From CAZIKB01 sp964539665 (lineage in GTDB: Bacteria; Zhuqueibacterota; Zhuqueibacteria; Oceanimicrobiales; Oceanimicrobiaceae): a stretch of 43,666 bases of DNA. Under the pieces are notes generated by a model. The model saw only the letters and a list, made by a program, of their open reading frames with translations. It was not told the DNA's origin and did not search any database. The stretch spans positions 1 through 43,666 of the forward strand of contig CAZIKB010000050.1 in NCBI GenBank assembly GCA_964539665.1, read 5' to 3'. Positions 9,013 to 18,682 of this stretch are shown piece after piece (position 1 is the stretch's first letter; each line of letters starts with the position of its first letter). A program made the position numbers and the translations under genes.

Positions 9013-12000
9013 ATGCGACTTTCAATTAAATTGCTAATTACAGGATTTCTTCTGGTATATACTTTTTGTCTGTTTGCTGAAATACCGATTCGCACCTCGG
9101 CCAATCCTGATAAAGGTTGTGCTGTTGCATATAATTCCCAAAACGATGAATATCTCGTTGTTTGGACAGAATGGAAACCCAGTGGTAGTGGAACGTTACC
9201 TGTAATGGGGCAGCGCGTGAAAGGAGATGGCACCGGCGTCATCGGTAGCGCTTTTATGATTTTCCCCGTTGGCGTTTACCCGTCTGTGGCCTACAATTCG
9301 CAGTCAAATGAATACCTGGTAACTTTAGCAGCTTTCGGCATTATTCAAGGACAAAGAGTAACCAGTACCGGAGCCCTACAGGGAAGCTCAGTGGTTTTGA
9401 TGGGGAATGGCAGCCATGCGATCTGGCCGAAAATTGTTTACAATACCCTGGCTAACAATTATCTTCTTGTAGGAGCTGAGCTTTTTAACATTGGTAATGA
9501 TATCGGCAACATTAAAATATATACCAGGAAAATCACTGCCAACGGACAGCCCACCGGTACAGAAAATGCCATCCGTGATCAAGGGCATGGCAATTATAAC
9601 GATGGAGCCAGGTTTTCAGTTGCTTACGCACCGGTCGTCTCCACAGAAACCCCCAATGGCCGGTATCTTCTTGTCATTGAAGAACCAGCCGATCTTACTA
9701 TGCTGGATGACAATGGCGTGATTGTTTCAAAAGTAGTGGATTCACATTCAGGAACGATCGTCGACAATCACGTTCCTTTTCAACAATCAAAAATTGGAGT
9801 GCCCCATAATGTTGACATCGCTTATGGGGATTGGGAAGGTTATCCGTCCTTTATGGTTGTTTGGGGGGACCGCGATAAAATGGTTGGCGAGCAGGAATGG
9901 AGCGGTATATGGGGTGGGATTGTAAGCGCAGAGACCATTCTTTTTGATGCTCATGGAGGCGTCTCGAATGAGGTGTTTCCTATTTCGAAAATTCCATTTC
10001 ACAGGGATGATGTAATTCATTTTAAAGAATGGAAACCAGCCGTGGCCTACAACAAACCCGCCGGGAAATTCATGGTTGCCTGGCGGGAAACCCCATCACA
10101 GGATCCATTAAATGACACCAAAGTTAATCATATTCGGGCAAATGCCGTGGAATCTTCCATGATACCGCCGCCCGATAATGTAGTCTTATCAGCAATATCG
10201 GGTAATGAAGATCCAAAAAATCCGGCAATTGCCGCGAGTACAAAAAGTCCAAATGCCCTGGTTGTTTGGGACGATAATCGTAATTCCGCAACTACACAAA
10301 CAGACGTTTATGGAAGTCTTTACGCTACAACGCCAGTGCCTTCCCTAAAAGTCAACGAGCCTAACGGTGGCGAAAAATGGTATGTGGGATCACAACGTGA
10401 AGTCTGGTGGTCAGGTCAGAATTTCAATGGTCCTGTAAAGATCGAATATTCTACTAACGGTGGCTCGACCTGGAAAACTCTCACTTCGAGCACAACCGAC
10501 CACACTTTTCCCTGGACGATTCCAGACGAGCCAGCCAGCAATTGCCTGGTTCGCGTTTCCGATGCGGCTGATGGCAATCCGTCCGATATCAGCGATTCGA
10601 AGTTTAGCATTTTGAAAGCAGGGCTGACGCTCACCTCTCCAAATGGCGGTGAAAAGTGGGCAGTTGGATCGCAGCAAATGATAAAATGGTCAAGCCAAAA
10701 TATTCCTGATAATGATGTGTCGATAGAGTATTCAATCGATAATGGACAAAATTATACCTATATAGGTGTGAAAACAAATAACGATCCAACGGAAACCTGG
10801 CAATGGGATGCGGTTCCTAATGCGCCGTCAAAAAATTGTCTAATTCGTATTTCATTATTTATGCAAAGTGCACCAGTCGTCGATGTGAGCGACGCTGTAT
10901 TTGAAATAACAACTGTTAATACGCCGCAGGGTAGTGGTGTAAATGTAGATGTAGGTAGTGGTATTAAATTAACTTTTGATAATGTAACCAAATCTGGCAA
11001 CACGACTCTGGATATTAAAAACAGCGGGCCGCCTCCCAAAAGTGGCTTCAAAATAGTGCCATCGGCTTCACCGGTTTATTATGATATCAATACGGACGCT
11101 AATTACACCGGTAACATTACTGTCTGTATCCCATATAACGATGCTGGCATGACTCCAGCAGAAGAAGCGAAACTCCGGCTGCATGTGTATGAATCTCCAC
11201 CTGGACAGTGGAAAGACATTACGAAGCTGCCGGTTGATGTGAATAACAATATCATTTGCGGCACGGTCACTCATTTGACTGTTTTTGCCATGATGCTTGG
11301 TCCCAGCCATTTCACTTTCACATCTCCGACCCAGGAGAGCTACAGTATTGTAGTGGACAATGCCACGCTCGATGGCACCCAATTAACGAACGGTGACGAG
11401 GTCGGTGTTTTTACACCAGCAGGTTTATGTGTGGGCGCCTCACTCTGGGATGGCACTACGCCGTTGGGGCTGACCGCCTGGGCTGATGACAGTCAAACAC
11501 CAGGCGTGGTAGATGGCTACAAAAGTGGTGAAAAAATGTCTTTCCGGATCTGGGATGCTAGTACAGGGAGCAATGATGATTATACGGCGAAAGCAACGTA
11601 TTCGTTCGGCAGTGGTAATTTTGGCGATGGCGCTTATGCACGAATTTCCCTCTTAGCGGCGGTGACCTCTGTTACACAGGCGCTGTCTTTGTCCCAGGGC
11701 TGGAGCTGGATTTCTTTTAATGTTGCGCCTCAGGATTTGACCATCGACAAGGTGTTGGCCGGGATGAACAATTTAGAGATCGTGGTCAATGGAGCGGGTG
11801 ATTTTTATGTTCCAAATCTAATTAACAAGATTGGGCAGCTAAATATGGTGGAGGGCTACAAAATCTATTTAAAGGCTCCGGATCAGGTTTCTGTTACCGG
11901 TGTGCCGGTAGAGGCAACAACGCCTATTATTATGAAGGCGGGCTGGAATTTTATAAGCTATCTGCCCACTGTGACTATACCAGTAGAAACCGCCCTTGCA

Positions 12001-12837
12001 TCAATTTTATCCAATTTAGATATTATTAAAAATGATAAAGGTGATTTTTTCATTCCCAATTTGTTGAATAATTTAGGGAACATGACACCTGGAGAGGGAT
12101 ATAAACTTTATCTTAAATCAGATGCGACTTTGATCTATCCTCAAAGTATGAGTTTGGCGAAAACTTCGGCAATCACCCCAGTAACGCAAATTATGCGTCC
12201 TCAGCATTTTAAATTCCGTGCGCGCACAGGGGAAAGTTATAGTGTGGTCATCTATTCTCTAAAGGTGCATGGACAAGCACTTGAAAAGGGTGACGAGATT
12301 GGCATTTTCACAACCGCAGGGCTTTGTGTAGGAGCAGGTGTGTGGGATGGTTCTGGTGCACTAGGAATTTCTGCCTGGGTGGACGATGATCGCACGGACG
12401 AGTTAGACGGTTATCGTACTGGAGAAGAGATGCGATTCAAGTTCTGGGACAGGGATATCGGGCAAGAAATCGATCTGAATGCCACTTTCACTAAAAGCAG
12501 CGGGAAATTTGCTGATGAGGCATTTGCTGTGGTTGAATTGGAGAGCGTTGAAGTTCCTACAAACTTTTCCCTGGCGCAGAATTATCCAAATCCATTTAAT
12601 GCAGGCACGGTCATATCTTATCATTTGCCTGAGGCCGGGAGAGTGGAATTAAAGCTCTACAATCTTTTGGGTGAAGAGATACGGGCATTGGTAGACGCAG
12701 AAAAAGCTGCTGGTTCACATATGGTTAACTGGGATGGTTTGGATAATATTGGAAAGTCTGTTCCAAGTGGTATTTATATTTATCGAATCATGTCAGGAGC
12801 TTTCTCGGCTGTTAAAAAAGCGGTTTATGTTAAATAG
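9013..12837 (+). CDS. very large secreted multidomain protein with C-terminal FlgD-like/T9SS sorting domain
   Basis: A 1274-residue exported protein. ATG at 9013 follows AGGAGG. Domains in order: signal peptide (1-23); a propeller-like region with repeated VAYNSQ(N/S)xEYLV strands (about 25-430); two PNGGEKW-type Ig-like domains (about 445-640); a mixed beta region; the GDEVGVFTPAGLCVGASLW module (about 760-880); two GW(S/N)xIS repeats (about 890-1050); a second copy of the GDEIGIF module (about 1060-1175); and a C-terminal domain with YPNPFN, VELKLYNLLGEEI and SGIYIYRI (about 1185-1274). That last domain targets proteins to the type IX system in Bacteroidetes and is FlgD-Ig-like elsewhere. 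Probably cell-surface or released; substrate unknown. Confidence 0.85.
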   Translation: MRLSIKLLITGFLLVYTFCLFAEIPIRTSANPDKGCAVAYNSQNDEYLVVWTEWKPSGSGTLPVMGQRVKGDGTGVIGSAFMIFPVGVYPSVAYNSQSNEYLVTLAAFGIIQGQRVTSTGALQGSSVVLMGNGSHAIWPKIVYNTLANNYLLVGAELFNIGNDIGNIKIYTRKITANGQPTGTENAIRDQGHGNYNDGARFSVAYAPVVSTETPNGRYLLVIEEPADLTMLDDNGVIVSKVVDSHSGTIVDNHVPFQQSKIGVPHNVDIAYGDWEGYPSFMVVWGDRDKMVGEQEWSGIWGGIVSAETILFDAHGGVSNEVFPISKIPFHRDDVIHFKEWKPAVAYNKPAGKFMVAWRETPSQDPLNDTKVNHIRANAVESSMIPPPDNVVLSAISGNEDPKNPAIAASTKSPNALVVWDDNRNSATTQTDVYGSLYATTPVPSLKVNEPNGGEKWYVGSQREVWWSGQNFNGPVKIEYSTNGGSTWKTLTSSTTDHTFPWTIPDEPASNCLVRVSDAADGNPSDISDSKFSILKAGLTLTSPNGGEKWAVGSQQMIKWSSQNIPDNDVSIEYSIDNGQNYTYIGVKTNNDPTETWQWDAVPNAPSKNCLIRISLFMQSAPVVDVSDAVFEITTVNTPQGSGVNVDVGSGIKLTFDNVTKSGNTTLDIKNSGPPPKSGFKIVPSASPVYYDINTDANYTGNITVCIPYNDAGMTPAEEAKLRLHVYESPPGQWKDITKLPVDVNNNIICGTVTHLTVFAMMLGPSHFTFTSPTQESYSIVVDNATLDGTQLTNGDEVGVFTPAGLCVGASLWDGTTPLGLTAWADDSQTPGVVDGYKSGEKMSFRIWDASTGSNDDYTAKATYSFGSGNFGDGAYARISLLAAVTSVTQALSLSQGWSWISFNVAPQDLTIDKVLAGMNNLEIVVNGAGDFYVPNLINKIGQLNMVEGYKIYLKAPDQVSVTGVPVEATTPIIMKAGWNFISYLPTVTIPVETALASILSNLDIIKNDKGDFFIPNLLNNLGNMTPGEGYKLYLKSDATLIYPQSMSLAKTSAITPVTQIMRPQHFKFRARTGESYSVVIYSLKVHGQALEKGDEIGIFTTAGLCVGAGVWDGSGALGISAWVDDDRTDELDGYRTGEEMRFKFWDRDIGQEIDLNATFTKSSGKFADEAFAVVELESVEVPTNFSLAQNYPNPFNAGTVISYHLPEAGRVELKLYNLLGEEIRALVDAEKAAGSHMVNWDGLDNIGKSVPSGIYIYRIMSGAFSAVKKAVYVK

Positions 12838-12841
12838 TATC

Positions 12842-12873
12842 AAATGACCGTCATCTATGAGATGACTGTTAAA
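12842..12873. repeat. intergenic hairpin, copy 1
   Basis: Imperfect stem-loop with arms ACCGTCATCT and AGATGACTGT around a 3-base loop, lying just after the stop of the 1274-residue protein and just before the next gene in the same direction. It shares the core GACCGTCATCT with the stronger hairpin at 17855-17887. It may act as a terminator or mRNA 3'-end stabiliser, though no clean T-run follows. Confidence 0.6.
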
Positions 12874-12902
12874 TTTATTAACAAATATAGGAGGAATGTG
12901 AA

Positions 12903-15233
12903 ATGAAAAGATCAACAGTATTTTTTATGACAGGTTTGGGTATACTTTTTCTCTTTGTAACCATGCTTAGCGCTCAAGTACCCCAGCTAATCAATTACCA
13001 GGGAATCTTAAAAGATCCCGCCACTGCAGATCCTATTTCTGGCAGTAAGTCGATGACTTTTTCCATCTATTCGGTTTCGTCTGGTGGAACTGCTCTATGG
13101 TTTGAGACACAAACGATTTCGGTTGATAATGGCTATTTCAGTACTTCTCTGGGTGCCACCACACTGATACCTTTTTCGGTCTTTAGTGGTGGGAATCGCT
13201 ATCTGGGTGTGAAAGTAGAGACGGATGCGGAGATGACGCCACGAAAACGCCTGGTCAGCGTCGGCTACGCCTTGAGGAGTCACGATGCAGATAAAGTGGG
13301 TGGACAGGATGCTTCAGCATTTGCTCCTGTCGTACACAATCACGATAGTAATTATTATACCAGGAGCGAATTGAATACCTCTGATGGCAATCCCCCGAAC
13401 AGTGGTTCTAATAGAATATCGTGGAACAATTTAAAGGATGTTCCTGCCGGCTTTGCTGACGGGACCGACGAAGTGGGTGCTGCAGGCGGTATTTCCCAGG
13501 TAAACGTGGGTACAGGAATGGCCGTAACCAATCCTAATGGCCCCACGACCACTCTGGGTCTGAATATGGGACACGGCAATAATATCGATGCCGACAAGTT
13601 AGACGGGAAACATGCCGTTGATTTTGCCCTTAACCAGGAATTAAGCACCAATGACGGAACAGTCAATCAAAGTGGCGATCCAGTGAGCTGGTATAAAATA
13701 AAAGATATGCCAGCAGGATTTGCAGACGGTACGGACAATGCAGGCACGGCTGGTGGTGTAACCCAGATAAATGTGGGGGCAGGTATGACGGTAACCAATC
13801 CCACTGGACCTACAACCTCATTGGGTTTGAATATGGGACACGGTAATAGCATCAATGCCGATATGGTAGATGGCAAACATGCCAGTAATTTTGCTACTGT
13901 CAGTCACCCCCACAGTGGAGTAGACATCACTTCCGGTAAGATCAGCAATGCCCGTTTAAACATGGGTTCCGGTAATGGCCTTGATGCCGATTTGGTGGAC
14001 GGTAAGCATGCCGGTAACTTTGCCACGTCTTCCCACAACCACCTGGGAGCAGATTGGACTGGGAGTTTCGGCTGGGCAAACGCGAGTCTAAAGGTCACGA
14101 ACCTGAGCAACGGTCCGGGTGTTTATGGAATAAACAGAGGGGGCGGCAATGGTGTGCGTGGCCAGACGAATGGAACCGGTATTGGTGTGTATGGACAATG
14201 TGATAACTCAGGCCCGGGCGTAGTTGGCCGAAGTACCAGTGGGGATGGTGTTAAAGGTTTCGGCAGTGCTAACGGAGTTTATGGTGAGGCTACAGGAGGC
14301 GGTGGCCAGGGGGTTTTTGGCAAGGGTATCGGCGCTAATGCTGAAGGAGTTGTCGGTCAGGGGGGAAGCAATGGTATTGGAGTTAATGGTATGGCAACTA
14401 ATCAACCAGGTGTAGTGGGTACAAGCTCAAATAACGACGGAGTTCGAGGTGTATCAACAAATTTTAGTGGTGTGAGAGGTAATAGCACCAACGGACATGG
14501 TGTTAAAGGCGAAACAAGCGCCTCTTCCGGTAGCGGTGTTTACGGCTATAGCAGCAACGGCCAGGGAGTTACCGGTCAAAGCACCAGCAAAAATGGCGTT
14601 CAGGGCAGCACCTCTGGTGGTGCTTCTGCGTTTGGAGTAAAGGGAACGAGTAGTGGCACTGGTGGAACTGGCGTCTTGGGAGAAGCGCATAATGGATCAA
14701 GTGCCTATGGGATATGGGGTAAAAGTACCACCGGCTATGCAGGATACTTCACTGGCAAAGTCCAAATTACGGGTAACATTTCAAAAGGCGGCGGCAGTTT
14801 CAAGATTGATCATCCGCTTGACCCGGCAAACAAGTACCTCTACCATTCCTTTGTCGAATCACCAGATATGATGAATATCTACAACGGCAACATCGCACTT
14901 GACGCCAATGGCGAAGCGGTTGTGACGATGCCTGAGTGGTTCGATGCACTGAATAAGGACTTCCGCTACCAACTCACAGCTATTGGAGCGCCCGGTCCAA
15001 ATCTATATGTTGCCGAAGAAATCTCTGACAATCGCTTCAGCATTGCGGGCGGTACATCTGGGATGAAAGTCTCCTGGCAAGTCACCGGTATTCGACAGGA
15101 CGCTTACGCCAAAGCCAACCGCATTCCAGTGGAAGAAGATAAGCCCGACCAGGAACGGGGAAAATATCTGCATCCTAAGGAACTCGGCATGTCTGAGACA
15201 ATGGGAATTGAATCTGCAAAGCAATCAAAGTAG
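12903..15233 (+). CDS. large secreted repeat protein with GVxGxS beta-repeat stalk
   Basis: A 776-residue exported protein; the ATG follows AGGAGG. After the signal peptide (1-24) comes the widespread INYQG...GYFSTSLG...YLGVKVETDAEM.PR..L.SVGYALR domain (about 27-125). Two ~88-residue tandem units, each containing NVGxGM.VTNP.GPTT.LGLNMGHGN and DGKHA, follow, with a third shortened copy (about 190-380). Next is a ~200-residue stretch of short GVxGxS/N repeats (about 400-610), as in tail-fibre-like beta stalks. The C-terminal domain (about 630-765) has GSFKIDHPLDPANKYLYHSFVES and RIPVEEDKP, which is seen at the end of similar secreted proteins. Unlike its neighbours it has no YPNPFN sorting domain. 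Likely a surface fibre or adhesin; partner unknown. Confidence 0.8.
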   Translation: MKRSTVFFMTGLGILFLFVTMLSAQVPQLINYQGILKDPATADPISGSKSMTFSIYSVSSGGTALWFETQTISVDNGYFSTSLGATTLIPFSVFSGGNRYLGVKVETDAEMTPRKRLVSVGYALRSHDADKVGGQDASAFAPVVHNHDSNYYTRSELNTSDGNPPNSGSNRISWNNLKDVPAGFADGTDEVGAAGGISQVNVGTGMAVTNPNGPTTTLGLNMGHGNNIDADKLDGKHAVDFALNQELSTNDGTVNQSGDPVSWYKIKDMPAGFADGTDNAGTAGGVTQINVGAGMTVTNPTGPTTSLGLNMGHGNSINADMVDGKHASNFATVSHPHSGVDITSGKISNARLNMGSGNGLDADLVDGKHAGNFATSSHNHLGADWTGSFGWANASLKVTNLSNGPGVYGINRGGGNGVRGQTNGTGIGVYGQCDNSGPGVVGRSTSGDGVKGFGSANGVYGEATGGGGQGVFGKGIGANAEGVVGQGGSNGIGVNGMATNQPGVVGTSSNNDGVRGVSTNFSGVRGNSTNGHGVKGETSASSGSGVYGYSSNGQGVTGQSTSKNGVQGSTSGGASAFGVKGTSSGTGGTGVLGEAHNGSSAYGIWGKSTTGYAGYFTGKVQITGNISKGGGSFKIDHPLDPANKYLYHSFVESPDMMNIYNGNIALDANGEAVVTMPEWFDALNKDFRYQLTAIGAPGPNLYVAEEISDNRFSIAGGTSGMKVSWQVTGIRQDAYAKANRIPVEEDKPDQERGKYLHPKELGMSETMGIESAKQSK

Positions 15234-15392
15234 AGTTTAATGAAGTAATCGAAAAACTGAGTTTTTGTAGAAAGATAAAGCGACGTTAACATTTTCATGA
15301 ATATGTGTACAAATTGAGCTATAATACCCAAGAAGATTTAAAAAACTCCGTTTTTAAGTGGTTTAAGATTAACCAATTGAAGGAGAATAGAA

Positions 15393-17840
15393 ATGATGAG
15401 ATTTAAAATATGGATTGGAGGTGTTGAGTTGTTTCCCCTCATATTGATTATTATTATGAGTGTGGGAACAGCCAATGCTCAATCCAGCACAAACTATAAG
15501 ATGCAAAAAGATGTACTCGATGCTGGCGGAGCCCTTTCAACTTCAATGAACTTTAAATTAGATGACGCCGCGGGCCAGCCCTCGGCTATTGGGAATTCTT
15601 CCAGTACCAATTACAGTCTTTCAGCAGGTTACCTGGGAGCTTTTGATGAGGCAGTTCAACCTCAGCATTTTACCTTTTCATCCAACACGGGTGATAGTTA
15701 CAGCATTGTGGTTACCGGTGCGACCATCAATGGAACTTCGTTAGATACTGGGGATGAAATAGGTGTGTTTACTCCGGCAGGTCTTTGTGTCGGAGCCTCT
15801 GTCTGGACCGGTACTACACCCCTCGCGCTTATTGCCTGGATCGACGACTCCCAAACCTCTCAGGTGGTGGACGGCTATATACCTGGGGAGACCATGTCCT
15901 TTAGGATATGGGACCAGAGCAGCAACAATGAATATTCTGCTATCCCTACGTATGCCCTGGGTAATGGTACATTTGGTGATGGTACCTATGCCAGTGTTTC
16001 TTTAGAGGCTGTCATCTCTTCAGCGAGTGTTATTTTGCCGGCAAATGTTTCTGGAGCTCAAGGCTCAACCGTCAACATCCCGATTAAAGTGACCACCGAA
16101 TCCACGATCGGGGTTGCCCAGTTTGTTATCGATTATAATTCCAGTATTCTGGCATTTCAGAACGCCCAATTAGGCGCCAACACTTCGGCAGGCGGATTCA
16201 GTATTATTTCTAATGCTAATTTAGCCTTTCCACCATCTACTCCTGGTACAGATAAAAATGTGTCGGTGCAGGTTTCTTCCGGCGCCAGCTCGTTTACTGG
16301 TGTGGAGCAGGATGTGGCGATTTTAACATTTAATGTTGTCGGCACAGCCGGGCAAACCAGTCCCCTGGCCTTTGACCCGGCTCCCACGCGCACCTCTTTG
16401 ACCACAACGGAATTATTTGACATTAACAACGGCAGTCTCGTTTTCCAGAACGGCATGTTTACCGTAACCACCAGTTTCATGGTGTCCGGTACAGTAAGCT
16501 ATTCAAGCAGCTCTCAGCCGGTTTCGGGTGTAAAAGTTGACTTAACTGATGGCGGCGGTACGCAAACGATGAACACCAATCCTTCTGGCTACTATGAGTT
16601 TACCGGACTAACAGGCGGCGCAATTACCCTCACACCCTCTAAATCCGGAGATGTGAAGAAGATTACCGGTTCTGATGCTTTATTGATTTTGCGTTACCTT
16701 GCTTTTCTGGAAACGCTGTCAGCGGCACAGAAGGAAGCAGCAGATGTTACCATGGATGGAGCGGTTTCGGGAGCGGATGCCCTGGCTATTCTGAGATATC
16801 TGGCATTCTTTAACACTAACATCGGCCATTGCGGCGAATGGATTTTTAGTCCGCTAAACATCAGTACAACTCTGACGGGCGATCTCACCGGCCAGGATTT
16901 TTCAGCCTATCTATTAGGCGAAGTTACTGGCGACTGGACGACCAGCCAGCCTCTGGAAATAATTGCCCAAAGTCAACAGCCTGGGCAAATGCAAAAAAGT
17001 GCGGGGCAAACAACCTCTTCGATGAATATGAATTTGGGCAAGACGATGAGTTCAGTTGCAGCACAATCACGTGCAACTTTAACTTTACCGACGATTAGTG
17101 AAGCCATTGGAAATGTGGTTTCAGTTCCAGTTCAGGTAACAACCGATTCATCGATTGGATTGGCTCAATTTGTGATGGAATATGATTCAACCATCCTTCG
17201 TTATGAGAGCGTCCAGGTCGGTTCCAGTGTGTCAGGATTTAGCGTTTCCCTGGTCAATGCAAAGCTACCTTTCACACCTACGACATCGGGAACAAACCAC
17301 AATGTGTTAATTCAGGTTTCAGGTGGCGGCGCTGGTTCTTTTACAGGCACCGATGTGGAAGTAGCAGTATTGGATTTCACTATCATTGGCGCCAGTGGGG
17401 ACAGCCCTTTAGCTTTTGACCAGGGCACGAATAAAACCTTTTTGACCACTGATCGTTTGCTGGATATTGTCGGCGATTCGTTAACTTTTGTTGATGGGCT
17501 TTTTACAGTGATAACAGATGTTGAACTGGCGGAAAGTACCACGCTTCCTGATAATTTTGAGCTTTACCAGAACTATCCCAATCCCTTTAATCCAACTACA
17601 ACCATTAACTTTGCGGTTCCCAGGCAATTTTCAGGTGGTGTGAATGTCAGCCTGAAAGTTTATAACATCCAGGGGCAAATAGTACACAGTTTAGTGGATG
17701 AGGACAAAGCTCCGGGTTTTTATTCAGTGATGTGGGATGGTAAAAATGAACAGGGCGAGTGGCTTTCTTCAGGACTTTATTTTTACACTGTACATGTTGG
17801 TGAGTTTACTGCCACACACAAAATGATGCTTTTGAAGTAG
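15393..17840 (+). CDS. secreted cohesin/dockerin-like protein with C-terminal sorting domain
   Basis: An 815-residue exported protein (signal peptide about 1-29; AAGGAG precedes the ATG). Domains: the GDEIGVFTPAGLCVGASVW module (about 88-205); a cohesin-like domain (about 208-362; VNIPIKVTTESTIGVAQF, ILTFNVVG); a carboxypeptidase-regulatory-like beta domain (about 364-415); a dockerin-like pair of helical repeats, each with DALxILRYLAF (about 417-480), the second having a good Ca-binding loop DVTMDGAVSGAD; a second cohesin-like domain (about 560-708); and a YPNPFN sorting domain (about 720-815). Cohesin and dockerin in one chain would allow multivalent or self-assembly on the surface. The first dockerin loop is degenerate. 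No catalytic domain is visible. Confidence 0.82.
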   Translation: MMRFKIWIGGVELFPLILIIIMSVGTANAQSSTNYKMQKDVLDAGGALSTSMNFKLDDAAGQPSAIGNSSSTNYSLSAGYLGAFDEAVQPQHFTFSSNTGDSYSIVVTGATINGTSLDTGDEIGVFTPAGLCVGASVWTGTTPLALIAWIDDSQTSQVVDGYIPGETMSFRIWDQSSNNEYSAIPTYALGNGTFGDGTYASVSLEAVISSASVILPANVSGAQGSTVNIPIKVTTESTIGVAQFVIDYNSSILAFQNAQLGANTSAGGFSIISNANLAFPPSTPGTDKNVSVQVSSGASSFTGVEQDVAILTFNVVGTAGQTSPLAFDPAPTRTSLTTTELFDINNGSLVFQNGMFTVTTSFMVSGTVSYSSSSQPVSGVKVDLTDGGGTQTMNTNPSGYYEFTGLTGGAITLTPSKSGDVKKITGSDALLILRYLAFLETLSAAQKEAADVTMDGAVSGADALAILRYLAFFNTNIGHCGEWIFSPLNISTTLTGDLTGQDFSAYLLGEVTGDWTTSQPLEIIAQSQQPGQMQKSAGQTTSSMNMNLGKTMSSVAAQSRATLTLPTISEAIGNVVSVPVQVTTDSSIGLAQFVMEYDSTILRYESVQVGSSVSGFSVSLVNAKLPFTPTTSGTNHNVLIQVSGGGAGSFTGTDVEVAVLDFTIIGASGDSPLAFDQGTNKTFLTTDRLLDIVGDSLTFVDGLFTVITDVELAESTTLPDNFELYQNYPNPFNPTTTINFAVPRQFSGGVNVSLKVYNIQGQIVHSLVDEDKAPGFYSVMWDGKNEQGEWLSSGLYFYTVHVGEFTATHKMMLLK

Positions 17841-17854
17841 CAATTGACAATTGT

Positions 17855-17887
17855 ATTTGACCGTCATCTCCGAGATGGCGGTCAAAT
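17855..17887. repeat. intergenic hairpin, copy 2
   Basis: A 15-bp stem with a 3-base loop: ATTTGACCGTCATCT (17855-17869), CCG, then AGATGGCGGTCAAAT (17873-17887), with one G-T pair. It lies 14 bases after the stop of the cohesin/dockerin-like protein. It is the same element type as at 12842-12873, here almost perfect. Probably the transcript end or a small dispersed palindrome. Confidence 0.75.
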
Positions 17888-18049
17888 ATTAGACATCCAC
17901 TTTCTAAGCTTTTTATGGAATATATCTTATTCAGGTTTGTATTATGTATGCATTAATAAACCAGTCAATGCGTACTTTAATACAATGCGTCGGTATTTCC
18001 TAAAATAATTATTTGCACGGCGACAAGGAAAGATCGGCGCATATTTATT

Positions 18050-18682
18050 TTAATTAACTCCCAATATTTTGAAAACCTTGTTCTGGATTTCTTCAACAGA
18101 TCCTAATCCTGAAATTTTGCGAACCAGATTTTTTGCTGCATAAAATGGGATAATCGGTTTAGTGTCTGCGTGATATTTACGCAAACGATTATTGATCACC
18201 TCTTCGTTGTCATCTGCTCTTTGAATTACGCGGGATGAGATTTCAGGCGGAGGAGGATCATATCTAATATTGTATATTTTACCGGTTTCAGGATCTATCC
18301 TGCGTGCCGTATTTCTGGTAATTATTTCTTCATCCGGTACATCAACGTGCAGGACGTGGTCGATGTGAACATTTGCTTTGGCAAGGGCTTCATCAAGAGC
18401 TTCTGCTTGCGGCAAAGTCCGGGGAAAGCCATCCAGTAAAAAGCCGTTTTTAGCGTCTGATTGTGAAAATCGTTCCATGATCATTTCAATGACGAAATCA
18501 TCCGGGACCAGCGCACCCTTTTTCATGTAAGACTCCGCCTGTTTGCCCAGAGGAGTTCCTTTTGATACCGCTTCTCTAAGCATATCTCCCGATGCAATGT
18601 GTGGTATGCTCAATTTATTCGTAATTTTCTTTGCCTGCGTTCCTTTTCCAGCCCCCGGGGGACCGATTAGAATAATTCTCAT
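18050..18682 (-). CDS. adk: adenylate kinase
   Basis: Transfers phosphate between ATP and AMP to form ADP; cytoplasmic and essential. The start chosen is the ATG at 18682 (MRIILIGP), preceded by AAAGGA; longer in-frame starts would add 24 residues that no Adk has. The 210-residue product shows the P-loop GPPGAGKGTQ (about 7-16), the AMP-site segment ASGDMLRE, the DGFPRT motif, and a full-length LID region (RRIDPETGKIYN...PPPPE). The LID lacks the four zinc cysteines of Gram-positive enzymes, so it is the non-zinc type. It stands alone here, not beside secY/infA as in the ribosomal-protein operons of many bacteria. Confidence 0.97.
   Translation of the reverse strand: MRIILIGPPGAGKGTQAKKITNKLSIPHIASGDMLREAVSKGTPLGKQAESYMKKGALVPDDFVIEMIMERFSQSDAKNGFLLDGFPRTLPQAEALDEALAKANVHIDHVLHVDVPDEEIITRNTARRIDPETGKIYNIRYDPPPPEISSRVIQRADDNEEVINNRLRKYHADTKPIIPFYAAKNLVRKISGLGSVEEIQNKVFKILGVN

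Noticed and set aside
9388..17542. Many reading frames antisense to or overlapping the three large secreted-protein genes
   Set aside because: They lie fully inside long coding genes with clear domains, lack their own ribosome binding sites and show no recognisable protein features; they are shadows.
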